A stretch of 64,000 bases of DNA from Tuctoria greenei (GCA_036927565.1 JAYESD010000002.1:222955882-223019881), one strand, 5' to 3'; counted from the first letter of the stretch, positions 1-12,831 are shown. A program made the numbers and translations. The notes: a model not told the origin generated them from the letters alone.

Positions 1-195
1 CCCTCACCACCGCGGCACAACCTCCTCCCTCCCCCTCCACGCCGGCAGGTAGCCCCCCTCCCCCTCCCTCTCCCCCCCTCACCTCCCCCCTACCCCCCCC
101 CCCCCCTCAATACCATCACCCTAACCTGCCCCACCCCTCCCCCCCTCACCTCCCCCCCACCCTCCCCCTGCTCCCCGAGCCCCCCCCCCCCCAAT
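1..195. repeat. C-rich low-complexity tract
   Basis: Polypyrimidine sequence dominated by runs of C. The equivalent tract at 35020-35305 is about 10 bases shorter over the aligned part because of C-run length differences. It lies in the CACTA leader, and open frames through it are compositional artefacts rich in Pro or Gly. Confidence 0.9.
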
Positions 196-269
196 TGAAA
201 TTCAAATTTCAATTTGAATTCAAATAAAATTCAATTTTGAATTTGAAATTGTTTAAATTATGCTGAAAT

Positions 270-540
270 TGCTTAATTGTTTTTTAATTATGGTCAAGTG
301 GTTAATTTGCTTAATTATGATTAAGTGGTTTATTTATTAGGCTTAATTTGCCTAATTATGCTTAATTAAGCTTAAGTGGTTTATTTAATTATGCTTAATT
401 TGCTTAACTATGCTTAAGTGGTTTATTTAACTATGCTTAAATTTGTTTAATTATGCTTAAGTGGTTTATTTAAGTGGTTAATTTGCTTAAGTGTTTAATT
501 ATGCTCAAGTGGTTTATCTAATTATGCTAAAGTGGTTAAT
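270..540. repeat. Imperfect tandem repeats in CACTA leader
   Basis: Repeated units of the form TTAATTATGCTTAAGTGG followed by TTTATTTA, with an irregular period of roughly 25-45 bases. The same block recurs at 35380-35650. No coding potential. It lies between the C-rich tract and a GC-rich leader (540-830) that precedes the transposase. Confidence 0.8.
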
Positions 541-867
541 TGTACCATAAGGATGGCGGCGTCGGGGGCGGCCGGCTGTCGGGTGCCACGGTGTCGCCGG
601 TGGCTCTAAGAGAGACAGAGAGGAGGTGGGTTCTGTGTAGGGGTGAGCAGAGGAGATCGGGGCGGCGGTGCAGCTTTGGGCGTCATGCGGTATGCGGAGG
701 GGTTCACGCTGAGAGGAGCTCGCGTCGGCAGAGGAGCTCGAGGCGGCAGGCGGCACGCAGAGGAAGCTCACGCCGGCAGTGAACTGAGAAATGCTGTATG
801 TTTTGTTGTGCATAAATTGACGAAAAACTAACGATAATTTGTCCGGATTTAAACTGTAGAGTCAAAC

Positions 868-3384
868 ATGGGTGAACACCGTAGTTGGATGTATACTGGT
901 TGGAAGAGCAGAACTTGTGGTCACTCAGATGAGTGGTACGCCAAGACATAAGATTTTGTTGAACGAGCTTTTTCATTGTCAAATAGCAATAAGGCGCGGT
1001 GCCCATGTACGAAATGCCGGAACGGAAATTTTTTGGACAAAGTGGAACTTACAATTCAATTGTGTCAAAATGGATACGTGTCACATTATGAGTTGTGGAA
1101 CTTCTACGGCGAGACAACTTCTTAAGCTGTACAAGAAGTGGAAGCAGACAATGATGATGCCACAAAGGTTGACATGATGGATGAGATGCTGGAAGCTATA
1201 CAACCAGAGCTTCCGTAGGACCCTCAAACAGGGAGGTCAAAGAGTTCTTCAAACATCTCAAAGATTCAGAAGAGCCGCTGCATGGACACACTAAAGTGAC
1301 AATCCTCAATTTTCTGACTAGACTTATGACAATTAAGTCTAAGTTATTCTTTTCTAATAACTGTTACAACGAGCTCATCAATTGGTTCAACAATGCCCTT
1401 CCACATCCTAAAAAAGTTCCAAAGATATGTAGAAATCTAAGAAAATTCTTTCCGGTCTCAGTATGAAGTACGAGAAGATTGATGTGTGTTCGGACAATTG
1501 CATGCTTTTCTGGAGAGAGCATGCCAATGAGAACAAATGTTTGAAATTTGGTCAACCGAGGTTTGTCAAAGTTGTTAATAACGATGGTGATACTGTGACG
1601 ACAGAAGTCGTACATAAGAAGCTTCATTACTTACCTGTGACATCGAGGTTGAAGCCCTGTTCCTTTCAAAAAACGGTCAGACACATGATATGGCACAAAG
1701 AAGGTGAGCGTCAGAACAATGGAGTCATGACACACCTGTCCGATGGTGAGTCATGGAAGGCACTGGACCGGTTCGACCCAAAATTCAGTCGTGAAACGAG
1801 AAATGTTCGCATCGGGTTAGTGACAAATGGGTTCACGCTGTTCAGAACAAGCGCCACACCATACTCCTGTTGCCCCGTCTTTGTCATTTCGTACAATCTT
1901 TCTCCGTCTTTTTAAATGAAGAATGAGTTCATGTTTCTTAGCCTCATTGTACCTGGGCTGGATCATCCTGGGTCACGTCTCAACGTGATGTTGAAACCGT
2001 TGATCGAAGAGTTGAAAATGTTGTGGACAGGAGTCGAAGCGTACGACTGTTACAAGAAGCAGAAATTGAACCTTTGAGCTGCTTATTTGTGGTCCGTGCA
2101 TGATTTTTCCAGCATATGGTATGTTTTTTGGATGGAGCACTCATGGTCGGTTAACGTGTCCGATATGTTCCTCGGATACCGATTGCTGTTGTCTTATCCA
2201 TGGAGGCAAGATATCTTACTTTGATTGTCATAGATGTTGGCTGCCTCCGAATCACTTGTTTAGACAACAGAGGAATGTCTTCAGAAAGAACACCGTTGTC
2301 ACTAAAGGACCACCAAAACATCTTAATGGGTCATAAATATCTGATATGTTGGACAAATTGGTGCCAGATGAAGGTTGTCCTGGATATTTTGAAGGTTACG
2401 GAGACAAACACAATTGGACTCACATATGTAGACTTTGGGAGCTACCTTATTTGAAGTCGTTGATTCTAAGACACAACATTGATTTCATGCATCAAGAGTG
2501 TAACATAGCCGAATGTATCATAAGCACATGCATGGACATGTCGGGCAAAACAAAATACAATTTAAAGGCCCGAAAGGATCTCACCGAGCTTTGTAACCGT
2601 CAAACTCTTGAGCTCTCCGAAAATGGTGGTAAACCACGCGCTCCTTTCTGTCTTCGACCTAAAGAAAAGAAAGAAGTTCTCGAATGGTTGCAAAGGTTGA
2701 AATTCCCAGATGGTTATGCAGCTAGTCTGAGGTGAGCCGTGAATGTAAAAACAGGAAAGCTCATTGGGTTGAAGAGTCATGATTATCAGATAATCATGGA
2801 AAGACTTCTGCCTGTTATGTTTCGAGGCTACTTTGACAATGCGGTGTGGAAGGTGTTAGCCGAGCTTAGCCACTTCTATAGGCAACTCTGTGCTAAAGAA
2901 ATCATGCCAGAGATGATGACTAAGTTGGAGAAGGAGATTCTAATACTTTTGTCTAGGATGGAAAAAAAATTCCTCTAGAATTTGTCAATCCAATGCAACA
3001 TCTCTTAATTCATCTTCCATTTGTGCGAAAGTGGGTGGTCCTGTGCAATATAGGTGGATGTATCATATTGAAAGATCACTCAGATATCTGTAACCAATGG
3101 TTGGTTACAGGGCAAGGGTTGAAGGCTGCATCGCCAAAGATTTTACTCTTAAGGAATTAGGATACTTCTCAAGTATTTATTTTGCAAAGGAACACAATGT
3201 TAACACTTCGGTAATGCGATACAATATGGTTGAGCAACCTCCCTCTAGCGATCTCTCCATTTTTGCAACAAGAGGCACTACTGTTGGTAGTTACACTTCC
3301 TACAACGTTAGCAAAAAATAAAGGCGTGATGCTTTCTTCTACATTTACGCTAATATGGAAGAAATGGATGAATATTTCAAGTAA
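868..3384 (+). pseudogene. CACTA tnp2-type transposase, copy 1 (dead)
   Basis: The start is the ATG at 868 (MGEHRSWMYTGW). In order, the translated pieces match the transposase-associated zinc-binding N-terminus (CPCTKCRN), the Transposase_21/tnp2 core (SDNCMLFW, then GLVTNGF, PYSCCPVFVISYNL and GSRLNVMLKPLIEELK) and the DUF4218-type C-terminus (LIGLKSHDYQIIMERLLPV), ending at a stop at 3382-3384. The family usually has an Asp-Gly in the DGF motif; here it is Asn-Gly, so a probable catalytic Asp is lost. Several stops and frameshifts break the frame. One extra T near 2107 shifts the frame in the VHDFPAYG motif, which the second copy keeps. No long ORF remains. Confidence 0.85.
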
Positions 3385-3391
3385 GTGTTTG

Positions 3392-6206
3392 TGACACCCG
3401 GTTCCGAAAAAGAAATGCATATGTGTGCCCAGGACGTTCAACACACATACACGAGTGCATTCACAAAAGAGTATACAGAAAATTACCACAGAACAAGATT
3501 AATTAACCAAATTTTATTAAACAAACCTATTATTCTTGAATACAATATCTAATGAATATTAATGACAAGTTCAACTAATGTAGTGGAAATAAACTAAATA
3601 AGTAACTATGCAGCTAAGCAATTGGGTATAGCACAGCTCCAAAACACCACAGGCAAAGCTGACGGTAGACACGGCCTAGAACTCCGAATTATCACCATTA
3701 AACTCCCAATCCTGACCTGCAACTGTTGGCGGGGGATTGCAAGAGTGAGTACATGTCATACTCGGCAAGTGTTGAAAGTATGACATGTAGCTGATTCAAA
3801 TGACGAATATAATAATGGTTGAGTGCTGAAAAGTACATTAAAACATTTGAAAAGCAATATAATATATGTATGTGAATAACCCATCATAAACCATATAATC
3901 ATCATAATACCAGTCCATATTCCATATCCATCATCATATACCAATATCCATGTTCAATTCCAGAACTCAATTCATAACCATTCATAACCATAATACCAAC
4001 CATGACCATAATACCAACCATAACCATTCCAAATTCCCAATTTTCCTCTAATCATGTGAGGTTCCAGGTTGCGCATAACTGGGAGCACGGCTATCATGAT
4101 AGTTTTAGACACACTCTGCACAGGTTGTACCGCTTTACCCACGTGTTTGTGATTTCATCACCTTTCGATGACTATAGAATCTCAATTATGTCGTCTCACA
4201 CTTCCATAGGTGTGTGGCCAAGAGATCACAAAATATCCTTTACAAAGGGATTACTAGCCTATTTAGACCCCACTGAGGTTTCACCGGTGGCGATGTCTCC
4301 AACTGAGCACATCTTCAACCAAGGGCCCCCTCTTGAGCCATTCGGATCCCATGGTAGTCCAACTAATCATCAACAAACCCAATCCGACTACCCCTTCCCC
4401 GAGCATCCTTAATGGTCCAAATAGCACTGGCAAAGCCCTAATTAATCAGCTACGCCGCACCCATACTTGGCCTTGTGGTGGCGCTGTAAATCCTGGATGG
4501 TCGCTCCACGAACCGGTCCTTAGATCTAAAGCAAGCAAAACCACCATAACATCCAACCCATCCACATACCAGGCTTGCTTAGATCACCCATTACCATATC
4601 ATATTCAACCAGTTCATGTCAACCATAATTTCATCCATGCATAATTAAATTGAGTGGTATAGTTGTTTTCCCATCCCCGTTAATTAAGCGAAGCAAAAAG
4701 GTAAAAAGCCCTTCCCCACTCTCTACCATATATTCCAGGTGACAAGGGTGGTTAAACAAATCTAGTAAACTTCCTACCATAGGATTTCCCATCAAATTGA
4801 CACAGCATGCAATTTTCAAACAAAATGTTTATTTTAAAACAGGATGAATATGCTTCAAGGACACTTTCCTTGCTCTTGGTATTGGTTCGGGTCAAATCCT
4901 TCAAACTCTTGGTGATGTAGATCCTCCGCGACACTCTCTAGCGCAAATCCGTCTAATCCACATAATAATCATACAAGACAAGAAATACAATCAAAGAGTG
5001 CACAAATATTACTCAATATGACATGACATGCATGATTGATGCAAATGCAAGGTAGAACATGTTAATAGATTGCTTTCAATGGTCACTAACTAGTTCTAAT
5101 AGATTTTAACAAGTTTATACAGGTTTGTATTTGATTAGATCTACTTTTGGAATCAATTCAACACAATTTAACTAGGATTCAGACTAGTGTGCAGAAGGCT
5201 GGACTAGTCCGCACTTCGCAGAACTAGCGAACTAGGGTTTTCTAGATTGACGTAAATTTGGAGATTAGGGGTCGAATTGACGTAAGGAAACGATAATAGA
5301 AGGTATACCAGGTGTTTAGAAATCCAATGAATCAAGAAACTTGGAGGTAACACTTGGATCTTGATGATCTAAGGGGTGTGATGAACTTGGAGATGATTTG
5401 GTGATGAAGAACAAAACATGATGGAGATCTTGATCCTCTTTCGTTTCCTCCTCTTCTTCTTGCTTGGTATCTCCTACTCCCCCCTTGATGGTGGCTCTCC
5501 ATGAACTAGGGTTTGGGTGGGGTGGAAAAGTGGCAAATAGACGTCAAGCCAAAGGGTGGGGTTATTTATATAGAGGTGGAGGCTAGGGTTAGATGGATTT
5601 CGAGTTTCAGAGGAGTATAGGCCGGTTTAGAGTCCCACATGGGCTCTAAAAGAGTTAGGCACGAGTCCATAGGCCCACTTAACGTGAAACCCAAGAAACA
5701 AGTTGTGAAACAAAAGATCAATTCAGAGTCACAAAATATCAGACAAGTCCGAAAAGGACCGGAAGTCCGAAAATGTCCAGAGAGAAAATCAGAGAAGTCT
5801 GGCCTAAAATCGGACAAGTCCGACTTTAGTCATAGAGGAAAATGGACAAGTCCGCTGGAACACCGGACTAGTCCAGAAAAGTCCAGGGATTTAGCAAATT
5901 TTCAAGGATTCTTGGAATATCGGACTAGTTCGCACAAAATCGGACAAGTCCGAAAGTTTCCAGAGGCAAAATCGGACTAGTCCGCAGCAAAAACGGACAA
6001 GACTTTTTTTAGCTAGAGAGAAATCGGACTAGTCCTCACAAAAATCGGACTAGTCCGCACTTTTCAGCATTTTAAGTGCGGTTTTGTTCCAAATCAATTT
6101 TAAATGCTCCAAATCAATTTTAAACTCGTTCCTCTTTATGTGGGTTAATGTTAACCATGTATATGAATGTATCTAGGGCATGATGCATGAAAATGAGGGT
6201 GTTACA
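3392..6206 (-). mobile_element. Chromovirus LTR (3' LTR of minus-strand element), copy 1
   Basis: On the minus strand this LTR begins TGTAACACCC and ends GGGTGTCA, with canonical TG...CA ends, and is 2815 bp long. It is collinear with 38502-41317. A TATA box on the minus strand (TATATAAATA) lies near 5565-5575. The palindrome array at 5740-6060 lies between the LTR start and the TATA box, so in U3. The LTR interrupts CACTA sequence immediately after the transposase stop codon. Confidence 0.9.
5740..6060. repeat. CGGACWAGTCCG palindrome array in chromovirus U3
   Basis: About ten perfect or near-perfect copies of CGGACTAGTCCG or CGGACAAGTCCG in 320 bases. The arms CGGAC and GTCCG flank a 2-base centre, and spacing is irregular. 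An isolated copy lies near 5210. See 40840-41170, 52810-53365, 57870-58870 and 60640-60890 for related arrays. Confidence 0.9.
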
Positions 6207-7459
6207 AACCTACCACCCTTAAAATGAATCTCGCCCTCGAGATTCGACGCGGAAGAGAAGAGATAGGGAAATTTCTTCTTGAGATCATCCTCCAATTCCC
6301 ACGTTGCTTCTTTTTCTATGTGGTGCTTCCATTGAACTTTACACCATCTTATAACCTTGTTCCTTGTGACCCTCTCCTTAGTTTCCAAGATTTTGGTCGG
6401 TTGCTCGGCATAAGTCAAATCTTCCTCTAGCTCCAATTCTTCCATTGACACTTGTTCTTCTGGTACTCTCAAGCACTTCTTGAGCTGGGAAACATGGAAT
6501 ACATCATGTACATCTAAAAGATGAGTTGGAATTTCCAACTTATACGCTACTTCTCCTCTTTTGTCCAAAATCTTGAATGGTCCGATGTAGCGAGGTGCTA
6601 GCTTGCCTCTTATGTTAAACCTCTTATGACCCCTCATCAGTGACACCTTGAGGTAAACAAAATCTCCCACTTCAAAGGCTAATTTCCTTCTTCTATTGTC
6701 CGCATAGCCCTTTTGTCTTGATTGGGCAGCCCACAAGTTCTCACGAATTATTTGGACTTGCTTTTCAGCTTCTTGCAACACATCCAGACCAAATACTTGA
6801 GTTTCTCCTGCCTCATTCCAGAATAAAGGTGTCATACACTTCCTTCCATAAAGCGCTTCATATGGTGACATTTCCAAGCTCGCTTGGTAACTATTGTTGT
6901 ATGAAAATTCTGCATATGGCAAGCTTTTGTCCCAACTTTTCCCATGCTTTAAAGCACAAGCTCTTAACATGTCCTCTAAAATCTGATTGGTCCTCTCGGT
7001 TTGTCCATCCGTTTGAGGGTGATATGCTGAACTAAAATTCAGCCTCGTTCCCAAAGCTTCATGCAGTTTTTGCCGAAACCTGGAAGTGAATTGTGAACCT
7101 CTATCCGAGACTATCTTCTTTGGAACTCCATGTAAACATACTATTCTTCCCATATATAGTTCCACCAATCTCTCTCCATTATAGGTGGTCTTGACAGGAA
7201 TAAAGTGGGCTGACTTAGTTAACCGATCCATAATTACCCAAATTGAGTTGTAGCCGGACTGAGTACGTGGTAAACCAACTATGAAGTCCATACCAATCTC
7301 TTCCCACTTCCATTCCGGAATCTTCAATGGTTGCAATAATCCAGCTGGCCTTTGATGTTCTGCCTTGACTCGTTGGCACACATCACACAATGCTACGTAT
7401 TCAGCTATGTCCTTCTTCATGCTAGCCCACCAATAGCAAGTCTTCAAGTCTTTGTACAT
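6207..7459 (-). CDS. Chromovirus integrase plus chromodomain-like tail, copy 1
   Basis: This is an open minus-strand frame of about 420 codons that runs to a stop just inside the LTR at 6173. It starts within the integrase zinc-binding domain (CDVCQR), then has the D,D(35)E core (MDFIVGLP, SDRGSQF, AYHPQTDGQTER) and the Gypsy GPF-type C-terminal module. It ends with a chromodomain-like segment (WKHHIEKEATWELEDDLK). Such integrases insert retroviral-like cDNA into the genome. The HH half of the zinc finger lies in the upstream frame, so this is one domain of a broken polyprotein. It differs from copy 2 at only about half a dozen residues. Confidence 0.85.
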
Positions 7460-8935
7460 CTTTGTACTACCAGGATGAATTGAATAAGGTGAGTCATGTG
7501 CCTCTTTTTTATTGTCTCTCGAATACGCTTCACATTAGGTCCAACAATCCTCTTACCAAGCCATAGGGTACCATGTTCATCTTCATCAAATCGTCTGAAT
7601 TCTCTCCCTTCTTCGGTCCTTTCCTTGATTTCCTTGAACCCTTCATCTGTGGCTTGTGCTTCTCGAATTTCTTGCTCCAGGGTTGGATATAACTCCATTA
7701 TTCCCATCTCATTCACAAATCCGAGGTTCAACCGTTTGAACTCCTTACATAGCTCGGATGGTAACTTTCGAACTGTGAGTTGGTGACTTACTCCTTTTCT
7801 ACTCAAAGCATCGACCACAACATTAACCTTTCCCGGATGATAGTTGATCCCCAAATCATAATCTTTGATGAGCTCCAACCATCTTCGTTGCCTCAAATTC
7901 AGATCCGTTTGTGTGAGAATATACTTCAAACTCTAATGATCCATATAGATTTCACACGTATGTCCAAGGATATGGTGTCTCCAAATCTTCAACGCATGTA
8001 CCACGGCTGCAAGTTCCAAATCACGCGTTGGGTAATTCTGCTCATGTTTCTTCAATTTTCATGATGCATAGGCAACTACTTGACCTTCTTGCATAAGCAC
8101 ATCCAATTCCTTGTCTCGATGCGTCGCAATAAATATCAAAACTCTTGCTCACATCTGGCAGTACCAAAACTGGGACCGTTGTCAACCTCTTCTTCAACTC
8201 CTCAAAACTTTCTTGATAAGCTTGAGTCCATTGGAATGTCTTTCCCTTCATTAGCAATTCCGTCATTGGCTTGGATATCTTGGAGAAGTCCTTGATGAAC
8301 CAACGGTAATATCCAGCCATCCCAAGAAAACTCTTTATTTCCTTGACATTTTGCTGCGGTTCTCACTTCAACACGTCTCTCACTTTTCCGGGGTCAACCG
8401 ATACTCCTCCTCTTGAGATGATATGTCCCAAAAACAACACCTCTCTCAACCAAAATTGACACTTGTTGAACTTGGCATACAATTGATGCTCCCTTAATTT
8501 CTGCAACGTAAGCCTCAAGTGTTCCTCATGTTCCTTCTCATCCTTCGAGTAGATCATAATGTCGTCAATAAACACCACAACAAACTTATCCATGTACTCC
8601 ATGAAGATCTTATTCATGAGGTACATAAAGTACGCAGGTGCATTGGTCAAAACAAAGGACATCACCGTGTACTCATAAGATCCATACCGTGTCGTAAAAG
8701 TTGTCTTGGGTATGTCCGATGGTCTAATCTTAATTTGAAAGTATCCCGACCTCAAATCAATCTTAGAGAAGACACAAGCACCCTTCATCTGATCAAACAA
8801 GTCTTCTATGCATGGCAAGGTATACTTGTTCTTGATTGTTACCTCGTTGCGAGCTCGGTAATCCACACACATCCTTTGGGTTCCATCCTTCTTGTACACA
8901 AATAGAACGGGTGCTCCCCAAGGTGAAGAGCTGGG
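7444..8935 (-). pseudogene. Chromovirus reverse transcriptase and RNase H, copy 1 (broken)
   Basis: The reverse transcriptase core (RMCVDYRARNEVT, KIDLRSGYFQI, the FIDD box in VVVFIDDIMIYS) is in one frame at 8363-8899. The thumb and RNase H start (FDIYCDASRQGIGC) follow at 8042-8320, and the RNase H end plus linker (INYHPGKVNVVVDALSRKG) at 7444-7929. Frames are separated by stops and indels. One break at the YAS motif near 8058 is a TGA shared with copy 2. Compared with copy 2, this copy has a 2-base deletion near 8098 and a 3-base insertion near 7590. It cannot make an active enzyme. Confidence 0.8.
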
Positions 8936-9639
8936 GCGAATAAAACCCTTCTCTAGTTGCTTTTGAATTTGCTTCTAGAGCTCTGCTAATTCCATAGGAG
9001 GCATCCTATACGGCTTCTCAGCTATAGGTGCAGTTCCAGGTATTAAATCAATAACAAACTCAATGTCTCGATCAGGTGGCATACCTGGCAACTCGTCCGG
9101 AAAAAAATCCAAAAATTTACACACCACTGCAATCTCCTCAATTGCGGCACCGTCCATATGATTCAGCTCCAATTGCTTCGGTGCAGTTTGAGATGCTTCA
9201 AATTCTACGGTGATCCCTTCTTCATTAGTCAATTTCACCGTCTTCGTGGCACACTCAATAACTCCATTGTGCTTCCTCAACCAGTCCATACCAAGTATAA
9301 TGTCCAATCCTTGAGAATCCAAAATAATGAGGTTGGCGGATAAGTCTACCCCCCTTATTCTAAGGCTTACTTTTGGACATACTATATTTGTCCTCATCTC
9401 TCCTCCAGGAGACATAACCAATAGAGTAAACTTCATATGAGAGATAGAAAAACTATACTTGGCAACATACTTCGATCCAATGAATGAATGCAATGCTCCG
9501 GATTCAAATAACATAGTCGCGGGGTTGGAGTTGGCGAGAAACATACCAATGACCACGTCATCCGCTTGTTGAGCATCCTCCGTAGAGACATGGCTCACAT
9601 TGCCACGAGCAAAATTCTGCTGTCCACGGTTCCCTTGTG
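8936..9639 (-). pseudogene. Chromovirus protease region, truncated, copy 1
   Basis: The minus-strand translation gives the end of gag and a retropepsin-like domain (LFESGALHSFIGSKY), followed by the linker into reverse transcriptase (DLIPGTAPIAEKPYRM). The family active site is Asp-Ser/Thr-Gly; here it is Glu-Ser-Gly, so the catalytic Asp is missing. The gene is cut at 9639, where homology to the second copy stops and a Tat-type element begins. The gag zinc knuckle and N-terminus are lost. Confidence 0.8.
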
Positions 9640-9714
9640 TCACGACAATTCACCTTTGGCTTGTTTGATCTCGAACTAGTGTCACGACAAGCAATCAAAA
9701 GTCAAGCTTTGGCT
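9637..9714. other. Rearrangement junction with filler-like short repeats
   Basis: GTGTCACGACAA occurs at 9637-9648 and 9679-9690, and CTTTGGCTT occurs twice downstream of these. The 42-base offset spans the breakpoint between the truncated chromovirus and the Tat pol fragment, as in templated filler left by end joining. Confidence 0.55.
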
Positions 9715-11640
9715 TACTTCGTGGCGGAATGGACTCCCTCTCCATCAAATCCTAGGGGCCCCAGTGAGCAGAAACCAGAACCCAAGGTTCTAGTATTCAC
9801 CAAACCTCACTAGACTCTCTACTTCGACGGCTTCGTGCATAAGCAAGGGGCTAGAGCTGGAATCCTTCTCCTGGCTTCGACTGGGGAGAAGGTCAAGTAC
9901 ATTTTTCACCTTGATTTCAAGGCGACCAACAAAATGGCAGAGTATGAAGCTCTCATCTACAGACTCAAGGAGGCACTGTCTTATGGGATTAAATAGCTGT
10001 TGGTGAAGGGTGATTCACAACTTATCATCAAACAAGTCAAAGGTGAATGCTCTTGTAACAATCCTCAACTAGCTGCTTATCTCCTTGAAGTACAGAGGCT
10101 CCAGAAGGACTTCAAAGTCCTGGATCTCCACCATATTCAGTGTCTTCATAACGCTGAAGCTGACAAACTCTCAACGAAAGCCTCAATTGGAGCTCCGGCT
10201 CCTGACAGAATCTTTGTTCAGAGGTTGTCAAGACCAACAGCTCAACCTGCCGAACTAAGTGAAGGGGGCGAGACTAGCACCTCGAAGCTGGCAATCCTAG
10301 TGGCTCTGTTACCATGGCGTCCACCAAGGGTCGTAGGTGCGGTCGGAAGCTCCGAGCAACCTAGCACGCGAGACTCAGAAGCTCAAGTTAGCTCCGATGC
10401 ATGGATCTCGGGGATCCGGAGCTACTTGAAAGACAATATCCTTCATGAAGACGGTGTATCCACTGACCAGATTGTCAGATTGGCTAAAAGATACACGTTG
10501 GTAGAAGGGGATCTCTACCGGCCCGATGCCAATGGCATCCTAATGCGGTGCATTGCAAGGGAAGAAGGACATGAGCTCCTTGCGAAAATCTATGGAGGCA
10601 AGTGTGGGAATCATGCTTCCTCCCGCACGTTGGTTGGTAAAGCCTTCTGGCATGGCTTTTACTGGCCTACAGCACTCCAGGATGCGGTTGAGCTAGTGAA
10701 AAAATGTGAAGCGTGCTAGTTCCACGCAAAACAGATTCACATACCGGCTCAATCACTACAAATGATACCTCCTGCATGGCCATTCGCTGTGTGGGGCATG
10801 GACATCTTGGGACCATTCCCAAAAGCTGTCGGAGGTTACAGGTTATTGTATGTCGCCATTGACAAGTTCACGAAGTGGCTGGAAGCAACTCCAGTTGTGA
10901 CATTCAACAAGCAATCAACAATCAAGTTCTTAAAGTCCATTATATGAAAGATTTGGAGTTCCAAACAAAGTTATAACTGACAACGGAACCCAATTCACAA
11001 GTGCTGCATTCTAAGAATATTGCGAAGACCTCGACATTCAACTCAGTTACGCCTCAGTAGCTCACCCAGCAAGCAATGGGTAAACCAAGAGAGCAAATGC
11101 AAAAATATTAAGAGGACTCAAGACGCGCACGTACGAGCGCCTGAAAAAGCATGGAGCCAATTGGATTGAAGAGCTTCCGTCCACATGGTGGGCGAACAGG
11201 ACAACTCCAAACAGGTCAACTTGGGAGACTCCTTTCTTCCTGGTGTGCGGAGCTGAAGCAGTTCTTCCTCTAGAGATCACTTTTGGGTCCCTTCGGGTCT
11301 GGACCTTCGACGAAGCCACGCAGGACCAGCTCCGGCATGAATACCTTGACCTCGTCAACGAGGGAAGGTGGCAAGCAGCTGTTTAGAATGCACGTTATCG
11401 CTAAGCGCTCCAGCGCTATCATCAAAGGCATGTGCGCAACCGACAACTCGAGGAAGGCGATCTGGTGCTTCGGAAGATACTAACTCGTGAAGGAATGAAT
11501 AAACTCTCCCCCAGAAGGGAAGGTCCCTTCTGAGTGATCAAACTATCCCGTCCCGGATGTGTTTAGTTGGCAACTAAGGATGGGACTCCGCTTCCTAATC
11601 CTTGGAACATCGAGCACCTTTGTAAGCTTTATGCTTAGAA
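9662..11640 (+). pseudogene. Tat-type RNase H and integrase fragment
   Basis: The translation shows the linker QALAYFVAEWTPS, then an RNase H domain (TLYFDGFVHKQGARAGI, NKMAEYEALIYRLKEAL, LVKGDSQLIIKQVKGE) and an integrase zinc-binding region (HASSRTLVGKAFWHGFYWP, ending CEAC then TAG). The integrase core follows (WGMDILGPFPKAVGGYRLLYVAI), and the C-terminal GPF-like end (PWNIEHLCKLY) lies near 11600-11637. Stops interrupt it, including a TAG directly after CEAC that looks like a decayed Gln codon. Downstream of 10948 it is heavily frameshifted. Confidence 0.85.
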
Positions 11641-12831
11641 TCACGGAGGTGAGTCTGTAATTACACACGATGTATGTTATAGAGTCGCTAAACATATATG
11701 GGTAGGTCCTCCGGGAGAACATCTGGACCCTTCCGGGAGGGTCCGGGAAGTTCAAGTACACTTCATACAGTCACTGCACTAAAAGTGTAACTACCTACCC
11801 TGGGTTAGTACAAGATGTATAGCACACTTAGCTTGGTCCCACATCCTAAGTGTGTCCTTGTCTCCCCTGTAATCCAGACCTATAATGAAAGACATTGATG
11901 AGTGAAAACAGACTCCACGTGCATTTATATTTGTACAAGGCTTGATCTATCAAATTATTGTTTTTAACCTTCTTGTCTATAATGAAGTTGTGCAATTATT
12001 TTTTAGTTTTTCTCCAAGTTATTCATATGTGTTACAAGTTATATTGTTGATCTCTTTGGATCTTAACATGTTGTATAGTCTACTTGCCTGAACGCCAATC
12101 CAACATAGGTCAGGAGTGTGCAATTGACTTAGCCTTGTGCTGCACCCTAAGTACGCCACTCTACCTACACCCCGACAGGCCCCAGTAGGAAGAGTACTAA
12201 AAAAGCATATGGGTCCAGAAAGATGATATCAATATGCTTGTTACCATATCGAGTTTCTTCGGATTCAAAACTTAAAAGAGAATTATAAGTCACAAAAGAT
12301 TTATAGACAAGAGGATGAATTTTACTCTTTTCTTGTATTTAGTGTGCAGGAAAAACAGAAATTCATAGCGATGGTGGACGACGCCGGAGCTACTAAGCTC
12401 CGACATCCTCCAAGGAGGCCCACATCGATGTGTTATATGTTGATGGTAGGTATCGTAGGAGCTAACAAGCTCCGCCAATCCTAGAGGGTCTGTTGTCGAA
12501 GTGTCGGAAATAAAGACTTCAAACCTAAAATATGCAAGTGCGAAGCATTCAAGTCATCAATATACTGTCAAATCCATTGGTACATGTACACACCTCAATT
12601 GTGCACATATACCAGGGGGCCAACAAGACAGAGCACATTATATTGAAGACAAAACAACAATAAATGAAGTTCATGGCAAAGTGGACTTCATTAAATCGAA
12701 GCACTGGATTACAAATTTTGGATTACAACAGAAGACAAAATGAAAAACTCCTAGCTACTGGAGGATCTAAGTCCTGTGGAAGAATGAGGCAACTTCTTTG
12801 ACAACTCCTTGGACGATGCTCTGGCGGCCTC
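11641..12831. other. Tat internal spacer, noncoding
   Basis: About 1.2 kb between the end of integrase and the end of the antisense ORF. I see only short chance frames and moderately A/T-rich sequence. It is expected as the spacer of a Tat element, and no motif stands out. Confidence 0.6.

Larger units (their letters stand above)
1..9639 (+). mobile_element. CACTA (En/Spm) element copy 1, partial, with nested minus-strand chromovirus
   Basis: This stretch is collinear with 35121-44747 and differs by scattered substitutions and small indels, about 98-99% identical by eye. The CACTA part (1-3391) has a C-rich leader, an A/T repeat block and a dead tnp2 transposase. A Ty3/Gypsy chromovirus follows from 3392 in minus orientation, inserted at the same base as in the other copy. 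The left CACTA terminus is outside the window. On the right the copy ends abruptly inside the retroelement at 9639, so the CACTA right half is absent. Orientation follows the transposase strand. Confidence 0.85.

Noticed and set aside
4002..4412. 136-codon plus-strand frame conserved in both composite copies
   Set aside because: It is inside the chromovirus LTR on the strand opposite to transcription. Conservation reflects the recent duplication, and the third LTR at 46900-47170 breaks the frame.
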